From: Bisbaumannia salifodinae
GTDB lineage: Bacteria > Pseudomonadota > Gammaproteobacteria > Pseudomonadales > Halomonadaceae
Reading direction: 5' to 3' (one strand)
Length of the DNA: 64,000 nucleotides
Assembly (NCBI RefSeq): GCF_039522585.1
Contig: NZ_BAAADR010000010.1
The translations under genes were made by a program, and so were the position numbers. Shown here in pieces: positions 17,348 through 25,507 of this stretch; position 1 is the stretch's first letter, and every line of letters starts with the position of its first letter. The notes below the pieces were generated by a model. That model saw only the letters and a program-made list of their open reading frames with translations, ran no database searches and had not been told where the DNA came from.

Positions 17348-18400
17348 ATGTTCGATCATCCCGATTTCGACCACCATGAACAGGTGGTCTACGGCTGTGA
17401 CGAGGCCAGCGGCCTCAAGGCGATCATCGCCATCCACAATACCCACCTGGGCCCCGCCCTGGGTGGCCTGCGCATCTTCCCCTACGCCAGTGACGGCGAG
17501 GCCCTCAGCGATGTGCTGCGACTGTCCCGCGGCATGACCTACAAGTCGGCCCTGGCCGGCCTGCCCCTGGGGGGCGGCAAGGCGGTGATCATTGCCGACC
17601 CCAGGCGCGACAAGACCCCGGAGCTGCTGCGCGCCATGGGTCGATTGGTGGAACGCCTGGGCGGACGCTATATCACCGCCGAGGACTCCGGCAGCAGTGA
17701 GACGGACATGCAGTGGATCGCCGAGGAGACCGCTTATGTCACCGGCCTGCGCCGCAGCGCGGGCGAGTCCGGCGACCCCTCGCCCTTTACCGCCCTGGGG
17801 GTCTTTCACGGGCTGCGCGCCGCGGTGCGGCACGGCCTGGGACGCGATGATCTCGAGGGGGTACGCGTCGCCGTCCAGGGCGTCGGCAGCGTGGGGGCCC
17901 ACCTGGCCCGCTCGCTCGAGAAAGCCGGCGCCAAGCTGGTGATCAGCGATATCGATGCCAGCGCCGTGGCGCGGCTCGCCGAGGAGCTCGGCGCGGCTAC
18001 CCTCCCCCCCGGCGAGATCCTCGATGCCGAGGTGGATGTCTTCGCCCCCTGCGCCCTGGGTGGCGCCATCGATGAGGCCGCCTGCCGGCGACTCAAGGCC
18101 AGGGTGGTGGCGGGGGCGGCCAATAACCAGTTGGCGACGCCCGCCGCCGGCGAGGCCCTGCACCGTCGCGGCATCCTCTATGCGCCGGACTACGTGGCCA
18201 ACGCCGGTGGCGTGATCGAGGTCGCCTGGCAGCGTCGCAGCGACTACGATCGCCAGGCGGTACTGGCCCAGGTGGAACGCATCGGCGCCACCCTGGAGAC
18301 GATCTTTGCCCGCGCCAAGCGAGAGGGCAAGCGCCCCGAGCAGGTCGCCGACCGCCTGGCCGAGGAGCGCTTTCGCCCGGATCACCCGCGAGCCGCCTAG
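17348..18400 (+). CDS. Leucine/Glu/Phe/Val-type amino acid dehydrogenase
   Basis: NAD-dependent oxidative deaminase of 350 residues. The catalytic Lys is in LPLGGGKAVIIADP at about residue 80, GLR-type substrate residues lie upstream, and the NAD fold VAVQGVGSVGAHLARSL begins around 177. It best resembles leucine dehydrogenases, which start branched-chain amino acid breakdown to 2-oxoacids. No neighbouring gene confirms the substrate. It is divergent from the acylphosphatase gene and followed by a terminator. Confidence 0.9.
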   Translation: MFDHPDFDHHEQVVYGCDEASGLKAIIAIHNTHLGPALGGLRIFPYASDGEALSDVLRLSRGMTYKSALAGLPLGGGKAVIIADPRRDKTPELLRAMGRLVERLGGRYITAEDSGSSETDMQWIAEETAYVTGLRRSAGESGDPSPFTALGVFHGLRAAVRHGLGRDDLEGVRVAVQGVGSVGAHLARSLEKAGAKLVISDIDASAVARLAEELGAATLPPGEILDAEVDVFAPCALGGAIDEAACRRLKARVVAGAANNQLATPAAGEALHRRGILYAPDYVANAGGVIEVAWQRRSDYDRQAVLAQVERIGATLETIFARAKREGKRPEQVADRLAEERFRPDHPRAA

Positions 18401-18425
18401 CTCATAGAACAGCTCCAACGACAGA

Positions 18426-18448
18426 GGCCGCGCCCTTAGGGCGCGGCC
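18426..18448. terminator. Intrinsic terminator after the amino acid dehydrogenase gene
   Basis: Perfect 10 bp stem GGCCGCGCCC / GGGCGCGGCC with a TTA loop, followed by TTGGCGTCT. It can serve both convergent genes. The yihY tail copies lie between it and the yihY stop. Confidence 0.8.
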
Positions 18449-18470
18449 TTGGCGTCTCTAACCGCTGGGG

Positions 18471-18576
18471 CTATTCCAGCAGCTCGTGTTTGACCATCAG
18501 GGCGGTTATTGACACCGGCACCATCACTCCAGCAGTTCGTACTTGACCACCAGGGCGGTTATTGACACCGGCACCA
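18471..18576 (-). repeat. Two tandem diverged copies of the yihY 3' end (tail echoes)
   Basis: Two units with a 53 bp period (stops at 18524-18526 and 18471-18473) repeat the end of the membrane protein gene. On the minus strand they encode VPVSITALVVKYELLE + TGA and VPVSITALMVKHELLE + TAG, against TIVPRNTAVVVKHEFLE + TGA in the gene. The two copies are closer to each other than to the gene. They lie between the gene and the terminator. Confidence 0.9.
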
Positions 18577-19479
18577 TCACTCCAGAAACTCGTGCTTGAC
18601 CACCACGGCGGTATTACGCGGCACGATGGTCTTGTTGCGGGCCAATAGATGGCACTTGGTAAAGGCCGCGCCATAGAGAAGAATCAGTGATGAGTAATAA
18701 ACCCACAGCAGAATGATCACCACGGAGCCGGCGGCGCCATAGGTGGAGGCGGTGGCGGTATAGGCCAGATAGCTGGCGATGCCGTAGCGACCCAGGGCGA
18801 AGAGCACCGCCGTAACCAGGGCGCCGACCAGCACGTCCCGCCAGCCCAGCACCACGTCCGGCAGCACCTTGAAGATGGTCGCAAAGAGCGCCGCGATCAT
18901 CGCCAGGGAGAGCAGGAATTCGGCACTGCCGGCCAGCATCCCCACCGCCGGCACCAGGTTCTCGGCATGCCCGAGCAGGCTCTTCACCATGACACCGAAG
19001 GCCAACGAGACCAGCAGGATAAAGCCGATGGCCAGCACGATGGTCAGCGACAGCACCCGATTCTTGATAAACACCAGCAGGCTGTTGCTGCTGGGCTTGG
19101 CGGTCACCCCCCAGAGAGTATTCAACGAGAACTGCATCTGGGCGAAGACGGTGGTAGCACCCACCAGCAGGGCACCGACGCCCAGCAGGGTCGGCAACAG
19201 CCCCGACTCTTCGATCCGCGACTGAGCCACCGCCTGCTCGATGGCGGTGGCGGCATCGTGACCCATGGTGCCCTGCAGCTGCGCCACGATCTGTCCCTGG
19301 GCGGCTTCCTCGCCCAGCACCACGCCGATCACGGTGACCGCGATAATCACCGTGGGAGCCAGCGAGAAGAGGGTATAGAAGGCCAGCGAGCCGGCATAGC
19401 TGAAGGCGTTGCGCTCCAGCCATAGGCGAATGGCGTCATGCACGACACGCCACCAGAAGATCACCGTTTCCTTGATCAC
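18577..19479 (-). CDS. YihY/BrkB-family inner membrane protein
   Basis: Integral membrane protein of about 300 residues with six predicted transmembrane segments. It contains the family motifs AFSYAGSLAFYTLFSLAP near the N-terminus and TYGAAGSVVIILLWVYYSSLILLYGAA (quoted in parts: TYGAAGS, WVYYSS, GAAFTK) near the C-terminus. Members were once called RNase BN but have no shown nuclease role; function is unknown. GTG 19479 is chosen for its AGGAGTGC site. It is divergent from nadM. Its 3' end is repeated twice downstream. Confidence 0.9.
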   Translation of the reverse strand: MIKETVIFWWRVVHDAIRLWLERNAFSYAGSLAFYTLFSLAPTVIIAVTVIGVVLGEEAAQGQIVAQLQGTMGHDAATAIEQAVAQSRIEESGLLPTLLGVGALLVGATTVFAQMQFSLNTLWGVTAKPSSNSLLVFIKNRVLSLTIVLAIGFILLVSLAFGVMVKSLLGHAENLVPAVGMLAGSAEFLLSLAMIAALFATIFKVLPDVVLGWRDVLVGALVTAVLFALGRYGIASYLAYTATASTYGAAGSVVIILLWVYYSSLILLYGAAFTKCHLLARNKTIVPRNTAVVVKHEFLE

Positions 19480-19618
19480 ACCGCACTCCTTTGTCTTGGC
19501 CAAGGCGCTCAGCATACCGTAAGGCCACCTCGGATGCCGAACGCTGGCCTCGCGGCTCGGTTGCCGCCTGCCGGAGGGCTCTCCATAATAGGCGCCACCG
19601 ATCCTGGCGGAGTGCCCC

Positions 19619-20704
19619 ATGCCCCCTACCCCCTCCGGGTACGATTTCGATTGCCTGGTCTTTATCGGCCGCTTCCAGCCCCCCCACCTCGGCCATCTGG
19701 CGGTGATCCACGAGGCCCTGAAACGGGCCCGGCAGGTGATCGTGCTGGTGGGCTCGGCCTGGCAGGCCCGTTCTCTGCGCAACCCCTGGCGCTTCGAGGA
19801 GCGTCACGACCTGCTGCGTAGCTGTTTCGATCCCGAGGAGAATGCCCGCCTGGAGATCGCGCCCTTGCTGGACGCCCTCTACAACGACGATGTCTGGGTG
19901 CGGGACGTGCAGCGCAAGGTGCGGGATATCGCCAGCCCGAGCCACGGCAAGCTGCCGCGCATCGGCCTGATCGGCGCCAGTCGCGGCCAGTCCAGCTACT
20001 ACCTGACCCTCTTCCCCCAGTGGGAATCGGTGAGCGTGCCCCTGGTGGAAGGGATCGCCGCCACCCAGATCCGTGAGCGGCTGTTCCGCTCGCCCTCCTC
20101 CGCCGCCGACTACCTCACCACCGGTGCCCATCACGACCTGCCGCCCAGCGTGCACCACGCCCTGGAGGCCTTCGTGGAGCAGTCGGAGGCCTTCCAGCGC
20201 CTGCTGGAGGAGCAGCACCTGCTCAACCAGTACCGCAAGGCCTGGGAACAGGCCCCCTACCCGCCGATCTTCGTGACCGTCAATGCGGTGGTGGTACAGT
20301 CGGGGCATGTGCTGCTGGTGCGTCGCGCCGCGGCGCCGGGCAAGGGGCTGCTGGCCCTGCCCGGCGGCTTTATCAATTCCCATGAACGCTTGCTTGACGC
20401 CTGCCTGCGCGAACTGCGTGAACGGGTGCGCCTCAAGGTGCCGGAGCCGGTGCTCAAGGGCTCGCTGCGCGGCCAGCGCCTCTTCGACGAGCCCCACCGC
20501 AGCTGGCGGGGGCGCACCCTGGCCGAGGCCTTCTACTTCGCCCTGCGTCCCGAGCAGCAGCTCCCCCAGCTCAAGCCCGCCAAGGGCGGCGAACAGGCCC
20601 GCTGGGTGGCCCTGGCCGACCTCGAGCCGGAGACCCTGTTCGAGGACCACTTCTTTATTATCCAGAATTTCCTGGGGCTGCCCGCCGATTTCGGCACCCC
20701 CTGA
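19619..20704 (+). CDS. nadM: Bifunctional NMN adenylyltransferase / Nudix hydrolase (NadM-type)
   Basis: Two-domain enzyme of NAD metabolism, 361 residues. The N-terminal nucleotidyltransferase has GRFQPPHLGHL (HxGH motif, about residues 17-27) and ASRGQSSYYL. The C-terminal Nudix domain (about 215-355) would hydrolyse ADP-ribose. The Nudix box is degenerate: GGFINSHE fits GGX5E, but the REUXEEXGU part reads RELRERVRL, with the second Glu and the Gly both replaced by Arg. The adenylyltransferase half looks intact; the hydrolase half may be weak or altered. Confidence 0.92.
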   Translation: MPPTPSGYDFDCLVFIGRFQPPHLGHLAVIHEALKRARQVIVLVGSAWQARSLRNPWRFEERHDLLRSCFDPEENARLEIAPLLDALYNDDVWVRDVQRKVRDIASPSHGKLPRIGLIGASRGQSSYYLTLFPQWESVSVPLVEGIAATQIRERLFRSPSSAADYLTTGAHHDLPPSVHHALEAFVEQSEAFQRLLEEQHLLNQYRKAWEQAPYPPIFVTVNAVVVQSGHVLLVRRAAAPGKGLLALPGGFINSHERLLDACLRELRERVRLKVPEPVLKGSLRGQRLFDEPHRSWRGRTLAEAFYFALRPEQQLPQLKPAKGGEQARWVALADLEPETLFEDHFFIIQNFLGLPADFGTP

Positions 20705-20710
20705 ACGCCT

Positions 20711-20734
20711 CGGGGGCGCCCCAAGGCGCCCCCG
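20711..20734. terminator. Intrinsic terminator between nadM and the LysR gene
   Basis: Perfect 10 bp stem CGGGGGCGCC / GGCGCCCCCG with a CCAA loop, six bases after the nadM stop, between convergent genes. Confidence 0.8.
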
Positions 20735-20755
20735 ATGGTTTATCTCCCGGCCTCA

Positions 20756-20834
20756 CCCCCTGCAGGAAGTCCCGCGGCAGCTTCATCATCTGCCGCCACA
20801 GTTTCTCGACGCCGGGTTTATGCACCGGGGAGCA
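20756..20834 (-). repeat. Second copy of the 3' end of the LysR gene (tail echo)
   Basis: This minus-strand segment repeats the last 26 codons of the LysR gene (HKPGVEKLWRQMMKLPRDFL and onward). The differences are mostly synonymous (Cys, His, Lys and Gly codons) plus one Leu to Pro. This copy lacks the TAG directly after the Gly codon, so its frame runs on. It sits between the gene and the terminator. Confidence 0.9.
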
Positions 20835-20874
20835 GTGGCCGACGAGAGCGCGTATTTCACGCCCGGCCTCTCTC

Positions 20875-21792
20875 CTAGCCCTGCAGGAAGTCCCGCGGCA
20901 GCTTCATCATCTGCCGCCACAGTTTCTCGACGCCGGGCTTGTGCACCAGGGAACAGCGATAGAGACGGATCTCCAGCGGCACATCCCAGGCCATATCACC
21001 GGCACGCACCAGGCGCCCGCCGGCCAGCTCCTCGCGGATACAGAAGTCGGGGATCCAGGCCATTCCCACCCCCTGCATCACCATGCCCTTGAGGCCCTCC
21101 GCCATGGCGGTCTCGTAGACGGTGCGCAGGCGCAGGCGCAGCGGGTCATTCTTGAGCAGCATGCGCACGCTGCGCCCCAGGAAGGCACCCTGGGTATAGG
21201 AGAGATAGGGAATCGAGCCTTCGCCCTCCAGGGAAAAGCGGGGAGCGCCCTCGCCGTCGGGCAGGCAGACCGGAATCATCTTCACCTGGCCGATGGAGAA
21301 GGAGGGGAAGACCTTGGCGTCGAGCTGCATGGTGGCATAGGGGTCATAGTAGCCCAGCATCAGGTCACAGTTGCCCTCCCGCAGCACATGAATTGCCTCC
21401 CCCATGTTCATGGCCACCAGCCGGGTGGGCAACTCGCCGGTGCCCTGCTGCAGGCGCGAGATCCACTGAGGATAGAAGGTCAGGGCCAGGGAGTGGGCGG
21501 CGACGATATCCAGGGCCTCGTTGGCCATGGAGACGCCGCGCAGATGCCCCAGGCACTCGTTGAGCTGCTCCACCAGGTGACGCGCCGTGACCAGGAACAG
21601 CTGCCCCTCGGGAGTCAGCCCCACCGGGGTGGTGGAGCGATCCACCAGGGTCACCCCCACGGCCTGTTCCAGGGAACGAATGCGCCGGCTGAAGGCGGGC
21701 TGGGTCACATGGCGCTGGCGCGCCGAGGCCGAGAAACTGCGGGTATTGGCCAGGGCGACGAAGTCTTCCAGCCATTTGGTTTCGAGGTTCAC
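20875..21792 (-). CDS. LysR-family transcriptional regulator
   Basis: DNA-binding regulator of 305 residues. The N-terminal winged helix-turn-helix contains WLEDFVALANTRSFSASAR and TQPAFSRRIRSLEQAVG; the C-terminal part is a periplasmic-binding-like effector domain. I chose GTG 21792 (product MNLETKWLEDF), which fits the usual LysR start and has GGGAG upstream. No catabolic gene lies beside it, so no target can be named. Its promoter region is the repeat-filled stretch 21793-22063. Confidence 0.9.
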   Translation of the reverse strand: MNLETKWLEDFVALANTRSFSASARQRHVTQPAFSRRIRSLEQAVGVTLVDRSTTPVGLTPEGQLFLVTARHLVEQLNECLGHLRGVSMANEALDIVAAHSLALTFYPQWISRLQQGTGELPTRLVAMNMGEAIHVLREGNCDLMLGYYDPYATMQLDAKVFPSFSIGQVKMIPVCLPDGEGAPRFSLEGEGSIPYLSYTQGAFLGRSVRMLLKNDPLRLRLRTVYETAMAEGLKGMVMQGVGMAWIPDFCIREELAGGRLVRAGDMAWDVPLEIRLYRCSLVHKPGVEKLWRQMMKLPRDFLQG

Positions 21793-21879
21793 CACGACTC
21801 CCGATGGACGACAGGGCAACAGGCGGCGGGACGCCGCACCGAAGCGGGTAATTTAGCGGTAAGTCGATAATAGGCCAAG

Positions 21880-22063
21880 GGGCGGCGTCGGCTTTTCGCA
21901 AGCCGTCCGTCCGCCGACACAAGCCTCACTGTATCGTTGATATCGGGTAGCCGGCATCGGCTTTCCGAAAGCGCCCCCTCCGCCGACACAAGCCTTACTG
22001 TATCGTTGATATCGGGTAGCCGGCATCGGCTTTCCGAAAGCGCCCCCTCCGCCGACACAAGCC
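21880..22063 (-). repeat. Tandem diverged copies of the cls 3' end with spacer, 69 bp period
   Basis: Two full 69 bp units plus a partial third follow the cls stop. Each full unit holds a 30 bp tail copy (AGYPISTIQ and stop, against AAYLMSPMQ and stop in cls) and a 39 bp spacer with GTGTCGGCGGA. The spacer is nearly identical between all copies, while the two tail copies match each other better than they match cls. Tail stops lie at 21995-21997 (TAA) and 21926-21928 (TGA). The array also forms the upstream region of the LysR gene. Confidence 0.85.
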
Positions 22064-23482
22064 TTACTGCATGGGCGACATCAGATAGGCGGCGCGGGAG
22101 ATCAGCTTGCGCCACAGGGCACGCCCCTCGATCTCCTCGTAGCCGATGCGCCGGCAGGCGGCGAAGTCCTGCTCCAGCATCAGGCGAACCTCGGCGGCGA
22201 AGCGGCGATCCGGCACGAAGGCGGTGATCTCGAAGTTGAGCCGGAAGGAGCGGTTATCGAGGTTGATGGTCCCCACGCTGGCGCTATGATCGTCGATCAG
22301 CATCACCTTCTGGTGCAGGAAGCCCGGCTGGTAGCGGTAGACCTTGACCCCCGCCTTGAGCATATCCGGCAGGAAGGAGAAGGCCGAGAGGAAGACCAGC
22401 AGATGGTCGGGGCGTTCGGGGATCATGATGCGCACGTCCACCCCACGCATGGCGGCCAGGCGCAGGGCATCCTGGACCCCCTGGTCCGGGACGAAATAGG
22501 GGCTGGTCACCCAGAGCCGTTCCTCGGCGCTATGAATGGCCTGCTGCACCAGCAGGCTGGCGGTGTCCTGGCGATCGGCGGGCCCCGAAGGGACGATCAC
22601 CACGTTCTGGCACTCCTCGCAGGTGCTGCGCGGCTCCCACGCCAGGCTCAACACCTCGTCGGTGGCCCAGTGCCAATCCTCCCAGAAAGCCTCCTGCAGG
22701 CCCAGCACGCTCGGCCCCTCCAGCTTCAGGTGGGTATCCCGCCAGGCACCGTGCCTGGTGCCCTGCCCCAGGTACTCCACGCCCACGTTGAAGCCGCCCA
22801 GCCAGCCCTGATGACCGTCCACCACCAGCACCTTGCGGTGATTGCGGAAATTGAGCTGGAAACGGTGCCGCCAGCCGCGGGAGGAGTTGAAGGCGCTGAC
22901 ATGCACCCCGGCCTCCGTCAGATCCCTGAGGTAACCGTCGCCGAGCTTGTGGCTGCCGATCTCGTCGTAGAGGAAGTAGACCCGCACGCCCCGCTCCGCG
23001 GCTCGCTCCAGGCGGCGCTTCAGCTCATGGCCCAGGGCATCGTCGCGGACGATAAAGAACTGCACCAGCAGATACTCCTCCGCCGCCTCGATACCGGCGA
23101 AGAGGCTTTCGAAGGTGGCCTCGCCATCGATCAGCAGTTGGGCGCGGTTGCCGCTGGTCAGCGGCATCATGGCCAGTTGCTCCACGGCGCGGATATCGCC
23201 ATGACCGGGATCGGCCCGATAGGGCTCCAGGCGCTCCCGGTAGCCGATCAGCACCCGGCGCAGCACGGTGTCGCGCTCGCCCCGGGCGGAGACATAGCCG
23301 TAGAAGCGTGGACGACCGAAGACCCAGTAGGCGGGCAAGGCCACATAGGGAAAGGTGACCAGGGAGATGATCCAGGCCACGGCGCCCTGGGAAGTGCGAC
23401 TGGACATCAGGGCAAGCAGCGCCGACAGGATACCCAGCACATGTATCAGGAAGATACCCAGGCCCAGTAACCAGGCGGTCAT
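22064..23482 (-). CDS. cls: Cardiolipin synthase (phospholipase D superfamily)
   Basis: Inner-membrane enzyme of 472 residues that joins two phosphatidylglycerols to form cardiolipin. Two N-terminal transmembrane helices (about 1-60) precede two HKD catalytic motifs: NHRKVLVVDGHQGWLGGFN in the middle and LHQKVMLIDDHSASVGTINL further on. The layout is that of ClsA. Its 3' end is repeated downstream in a 69 bp array. It stands alone, divergent from nothing close. Confidence 0.95.
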   Translation of the reverse strand: MTAWLLGLGIFLIHVLGILSALLALMSSRTSQGAVAWIISLVTFPYVALPAYWVFGRPRFYGYVSARGERDTVLRRVLIGYRERLEPYRADPGHGDIRAVEQLAMMPLTSGNRAQLLIDGEATFESLFAGIEAAEEYLLVQFFIVRDDALGHELKRRLERAAERGVRVYFLYDEIGSHKLGDGYLRDLTEAGVHVSAFNSSRGWRHRFQLNFRNHRKVLVVDGHQGWLGGFNVGVEYLGQGTRHGAWRDTHLKLEGPSVLGLQEAFWEDWHWATDEVLSLAWEPRSTCEECQNVVIVPSGPADRQDTASLLVQQAIHSAEERLWVTSPYFVPDQGVQDALRLAAMRGVDVRIMIPERPDHLLVFLSAFSFLPDMLKAGVKVYRYQPGFLHQKVMLIDDHSASVGTINLDNRSFRLNFEITAFVPDRRFAAEVRLMLEQDFAACRRIGYEEIEGRALWRKLISRAAYLMSPMQ

Positions 23483-23608
23483 GAATGACTCCTTCTACGA
23501 GACGACGGCGGCCCCGCGGCCCCGGCCGCTTCGCTTGCGCAAAGGCGGTCGAGGCCGGCGGGGCCAACCCAAGATATCAGAATAAGCGGCGTCTTATCGC
23601 CTCCGGGC

Positions 23609-25117
23609 TCAGGAAGCCTTGGCGGCGATGATCTCCTTCCACTTGGCGGGCCCGGTCTGGTGCACCGAGGTACCCTGGCTGTCCACCGCCACGGTCACCG
23701 GCATGTCCTCCACCTCGAACTCATAGATGGCTTCCATGCCCAGATCCTCGAAGCCCACCACCCGGGATTGCTTGATGGCCTGGGCCACCAGATAAGCGGC
23801 ACCGCCCACGGCCATCAGATAGACCGCCTGGTTATCGCGGATCGCCTCGATGGCGACCGGGCCACGCTCGGCCTTGCCGACCATGCCCAGCAGGCCGGTC
23901 TCCTCGAGCATGGTGCGGGTGAACTTGTCCATGCGAGTCGCCGTGGTGGGACCGGCCGGCCCCACCACCTCGTCACCCACCGGATCCACCGGGCCCACGT
24001 AATAGATAAAGCGCCCCTTCAGGTCCACCGGCAGCGGCTCGCCCTTGCCGATCATGTCGACCATGCGCTTGTGGGCGGCGTCGCGGCCGGTGAGCAGCTT
24101 GCCGTTGAGCAGCAGGGTGTCGCCGGGCTGCCAGCTCTGCACCTCTTCCGGGGTGACTTCGTCCAGGTTGACGCGCTTGACGTTGTCGCCGGCCTCCCGG
24201 GTGATCTCCGGCCAATCCTCCAGCTTGGGTGCCGGCAGGGCCGCGGGGCCGCTGCCATCCAGGCTGAAGTGGGCGTGACGGGTCGCGGCGCAGTTGGGGA
24301 TGATCGCCACCGGCTTGTTGGCGGCATGGGTCGGATAGTCCTTGACCTTGATATCCAGCACCGTGGTCAGGCCGCCCAGGCCCTGGGCACCGATGCCGCT
24401 CCGGTTGACCTTGTCGAACAGCTCCAGGCGCAGCTCCTCGGCACGGTTGGAAGCGCCGCGGGCCTGCAGCTCCTGGATGTCGATGGGATCGAGCAGCGCC
24501 TCCTTGGCGATCTCCATGGCCTTCTCGGCGGTGCCACCGATGCCGATGCCCAGCATGCCGGGCGGACACCAGCCGGCGCCCATCTTGGGCAGCTGCTCCA
24601 GCACCCAGTCGACCACGTTGTCGGAGGGGTTGAGCATGGCGAACTTGGACTTGGCCTCGCTGCCGCCGCCCTTGGCGGCCACATGCACCTCGACGCTGTC
24701 GCCGGGAACGAGCTTGTGGTGGATGATCGCCGGAGTATTGTCGCCGGTGTTCTTGCGAGCGCCGTCCGGGTCGGCCAGCACCGAGGCGCGCAGCACGTTG
24801 TCGGGGAGCTGGTAGGCGCGACGCACCCCTTCGTTGATCATGTCGTCGAGGCTCATCTCGGCATCCCAGCGCACGTTCATACCGACATGCACGAAGACGG
24901 TGACGATGCCGGTGTCCTGGCAGATCGGACGATGGCCCAGGGCACACATCCGCGAGTTGATCAGGATCTGGGCGATGGCATCCTTGGCCGCCGGATTCTC
25001 CTCCCGCTGGTAGGCTTCATGCATGGCATCGATGAAGTCCTTGGGGTGGTAGTAGGAGATGTACTGGAGGGCGTCGGCCACGCTCTGGATCAGGTCATCC
25101 TGGCGGATCACGGTCAT
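23609..25117 (-). CDS. Class I (iron-sulfur) fumarate hydratase
   Basis: [4Fe-4S] dehydratase of the TCA cycle that interconverts fumarate and malate, 502 residues. The N-terminal alpha domain has cluster Cys residues in RMCALGHRPICQDTG and CPPG (GAGWCPPGMLGIGIGG). The C-terminal beta domain has GPVDPVGDEVVGPAGPT. Start ATG 25117 gives the conserved MTVIRQDDLIQSV; the in-frame extension upstream is poorly supported. Oxygen sensitivity is a family property. The upstream region (25118-25260) should hold the promoter. Confidence 0.95.
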   Translation of the reverse strand: MTVIRQDDLIQSVADALQYISYYHPKDFIDAMHEAYQREENPAAKDAIAQILINSRMCALGHRPICQDTGIVTVFVHVGMNVRWDAEMSLDDMINEGVRRAYQLPDNVLRASVLADPDGARKNTGDNTPAIIHHKLVPGDSVEVHVAAKGGGSEAKSKFAMLNPSDNVVDWVLEQLPKMGAGWCPPGMLGIGIGGTAEKAMEIAKEALLDPIDIQELQARGASNRAEELRLELFDKVNRSGIGAQGLGGLTTVLDIKVKDYPTHAANKPVAIIPNCAATRHAHFSLDGSGPAALPAPKLEDWPEITREAGDNVKRVNLDEVTPEEVQSWQPGDTLLLNGKLLTGRDAAHKRMVDMIGKGEPLPVDLKGRFIYYVGPVDPVGDEVVGPAGPTTATRMDKFTRTMLEETGLLGMVGKAERGPVAIEAIRDNQAVYLMAVGGAAYLVAQAIKQSRVVGFEDLGMEAIYEFEVEDMPVTVAVDSQGTSVHQTGPAKWKEIIAAKAS

Positions 25118-25258
25118 TAGGAGGAACTCCTTGGCTAGTCGGGTCGTGCCTATGGCCGTCGGGTCGCGAGCCATTAGGCGGCGAAGATTATACCCGATCC
25201 CCCCTGCTCACGGTACGGACTTACCCCAAGGTCGCATTGGCATAGGGTGGGCAACCGA

Positions 25259-25273
25259 AAGATAACGGTATAA
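25259..25273 (+). repeat. 15-mer AAGATAACGGTATAA, copy 1 of 3
   Basis: Exact 15 bp match to copies at 27574-27588 and 50063-50077, all in the same orientation. Here it lies about 140 bp upstream of the fumarase start. Confidence 0.8.
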
Positions 25274-25336
25274 TTTGCGATCCGCTCTCACAGGCTCCCC
25301 ATCCCTCTCGGGTCGCCGCCACGCCAGGGGCCCTAG

Positions 25337-25507
25337 GTTTTGTACGAAAAGTCGGCGAGCGATGGCCAGACAAGGCAAAAATCGGCGAAAAGACGGACCG
25401 GGCTCGCGTGCGAGTTTACGCGGTGTAAATGAGTACTTTGATCGGACTCGCGCACGAGCCGATTTTTAACGCCGTATGGGCGAGCGCAGGCAGTTTTCGT
25501 ACAGAGC
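25337..25507. mobile_element. MITE-like palindromic element at the uvrB stop codon
   Basis: A roughly 170 bp element with terminal inverted repeats: the left end reads GTTTTGTACGAAAA, and the right end reads TTTTCGTACAGAGC on the plus strand. Inner parts are also palindromic (AAAATCGGC ... GCCGATTTTT; GACTCGCGCACGAG). It is bounded by CTAG on both sides (25333-25336 and 25508-25511), which fits the 4 bp YTAR target duplication of IS5-group elements. The right CTAG includes the TAG stop of uvrB, so the insertion leaves that gene intact. No transposase is encoded. Confidence 0.75.

Larger units (their letters stand above)
25118..25507. other. 390 bp non-coding region: fumarase promoter side plus MITE-like element
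   Basis: The left part up to about 25280 is the upstream region of the fumarase gene and holds one copy of the 15-mer AAGATAACGGTATAA. The right part, from 25337 to the uvrB stop codon, is an imperfect palindromic element with terminal inverted repeats. I see no coding potential. Confidence 0.7.

Noticed and set aside
21789..22115. A 108-codon minus-strand frame containing a 23-residue tandem repeat
   Set aside because: The repeat is only the 69 bp cls-tail array read in an accidental frame (69 is a multiple of three), with no ribosome site or family match.
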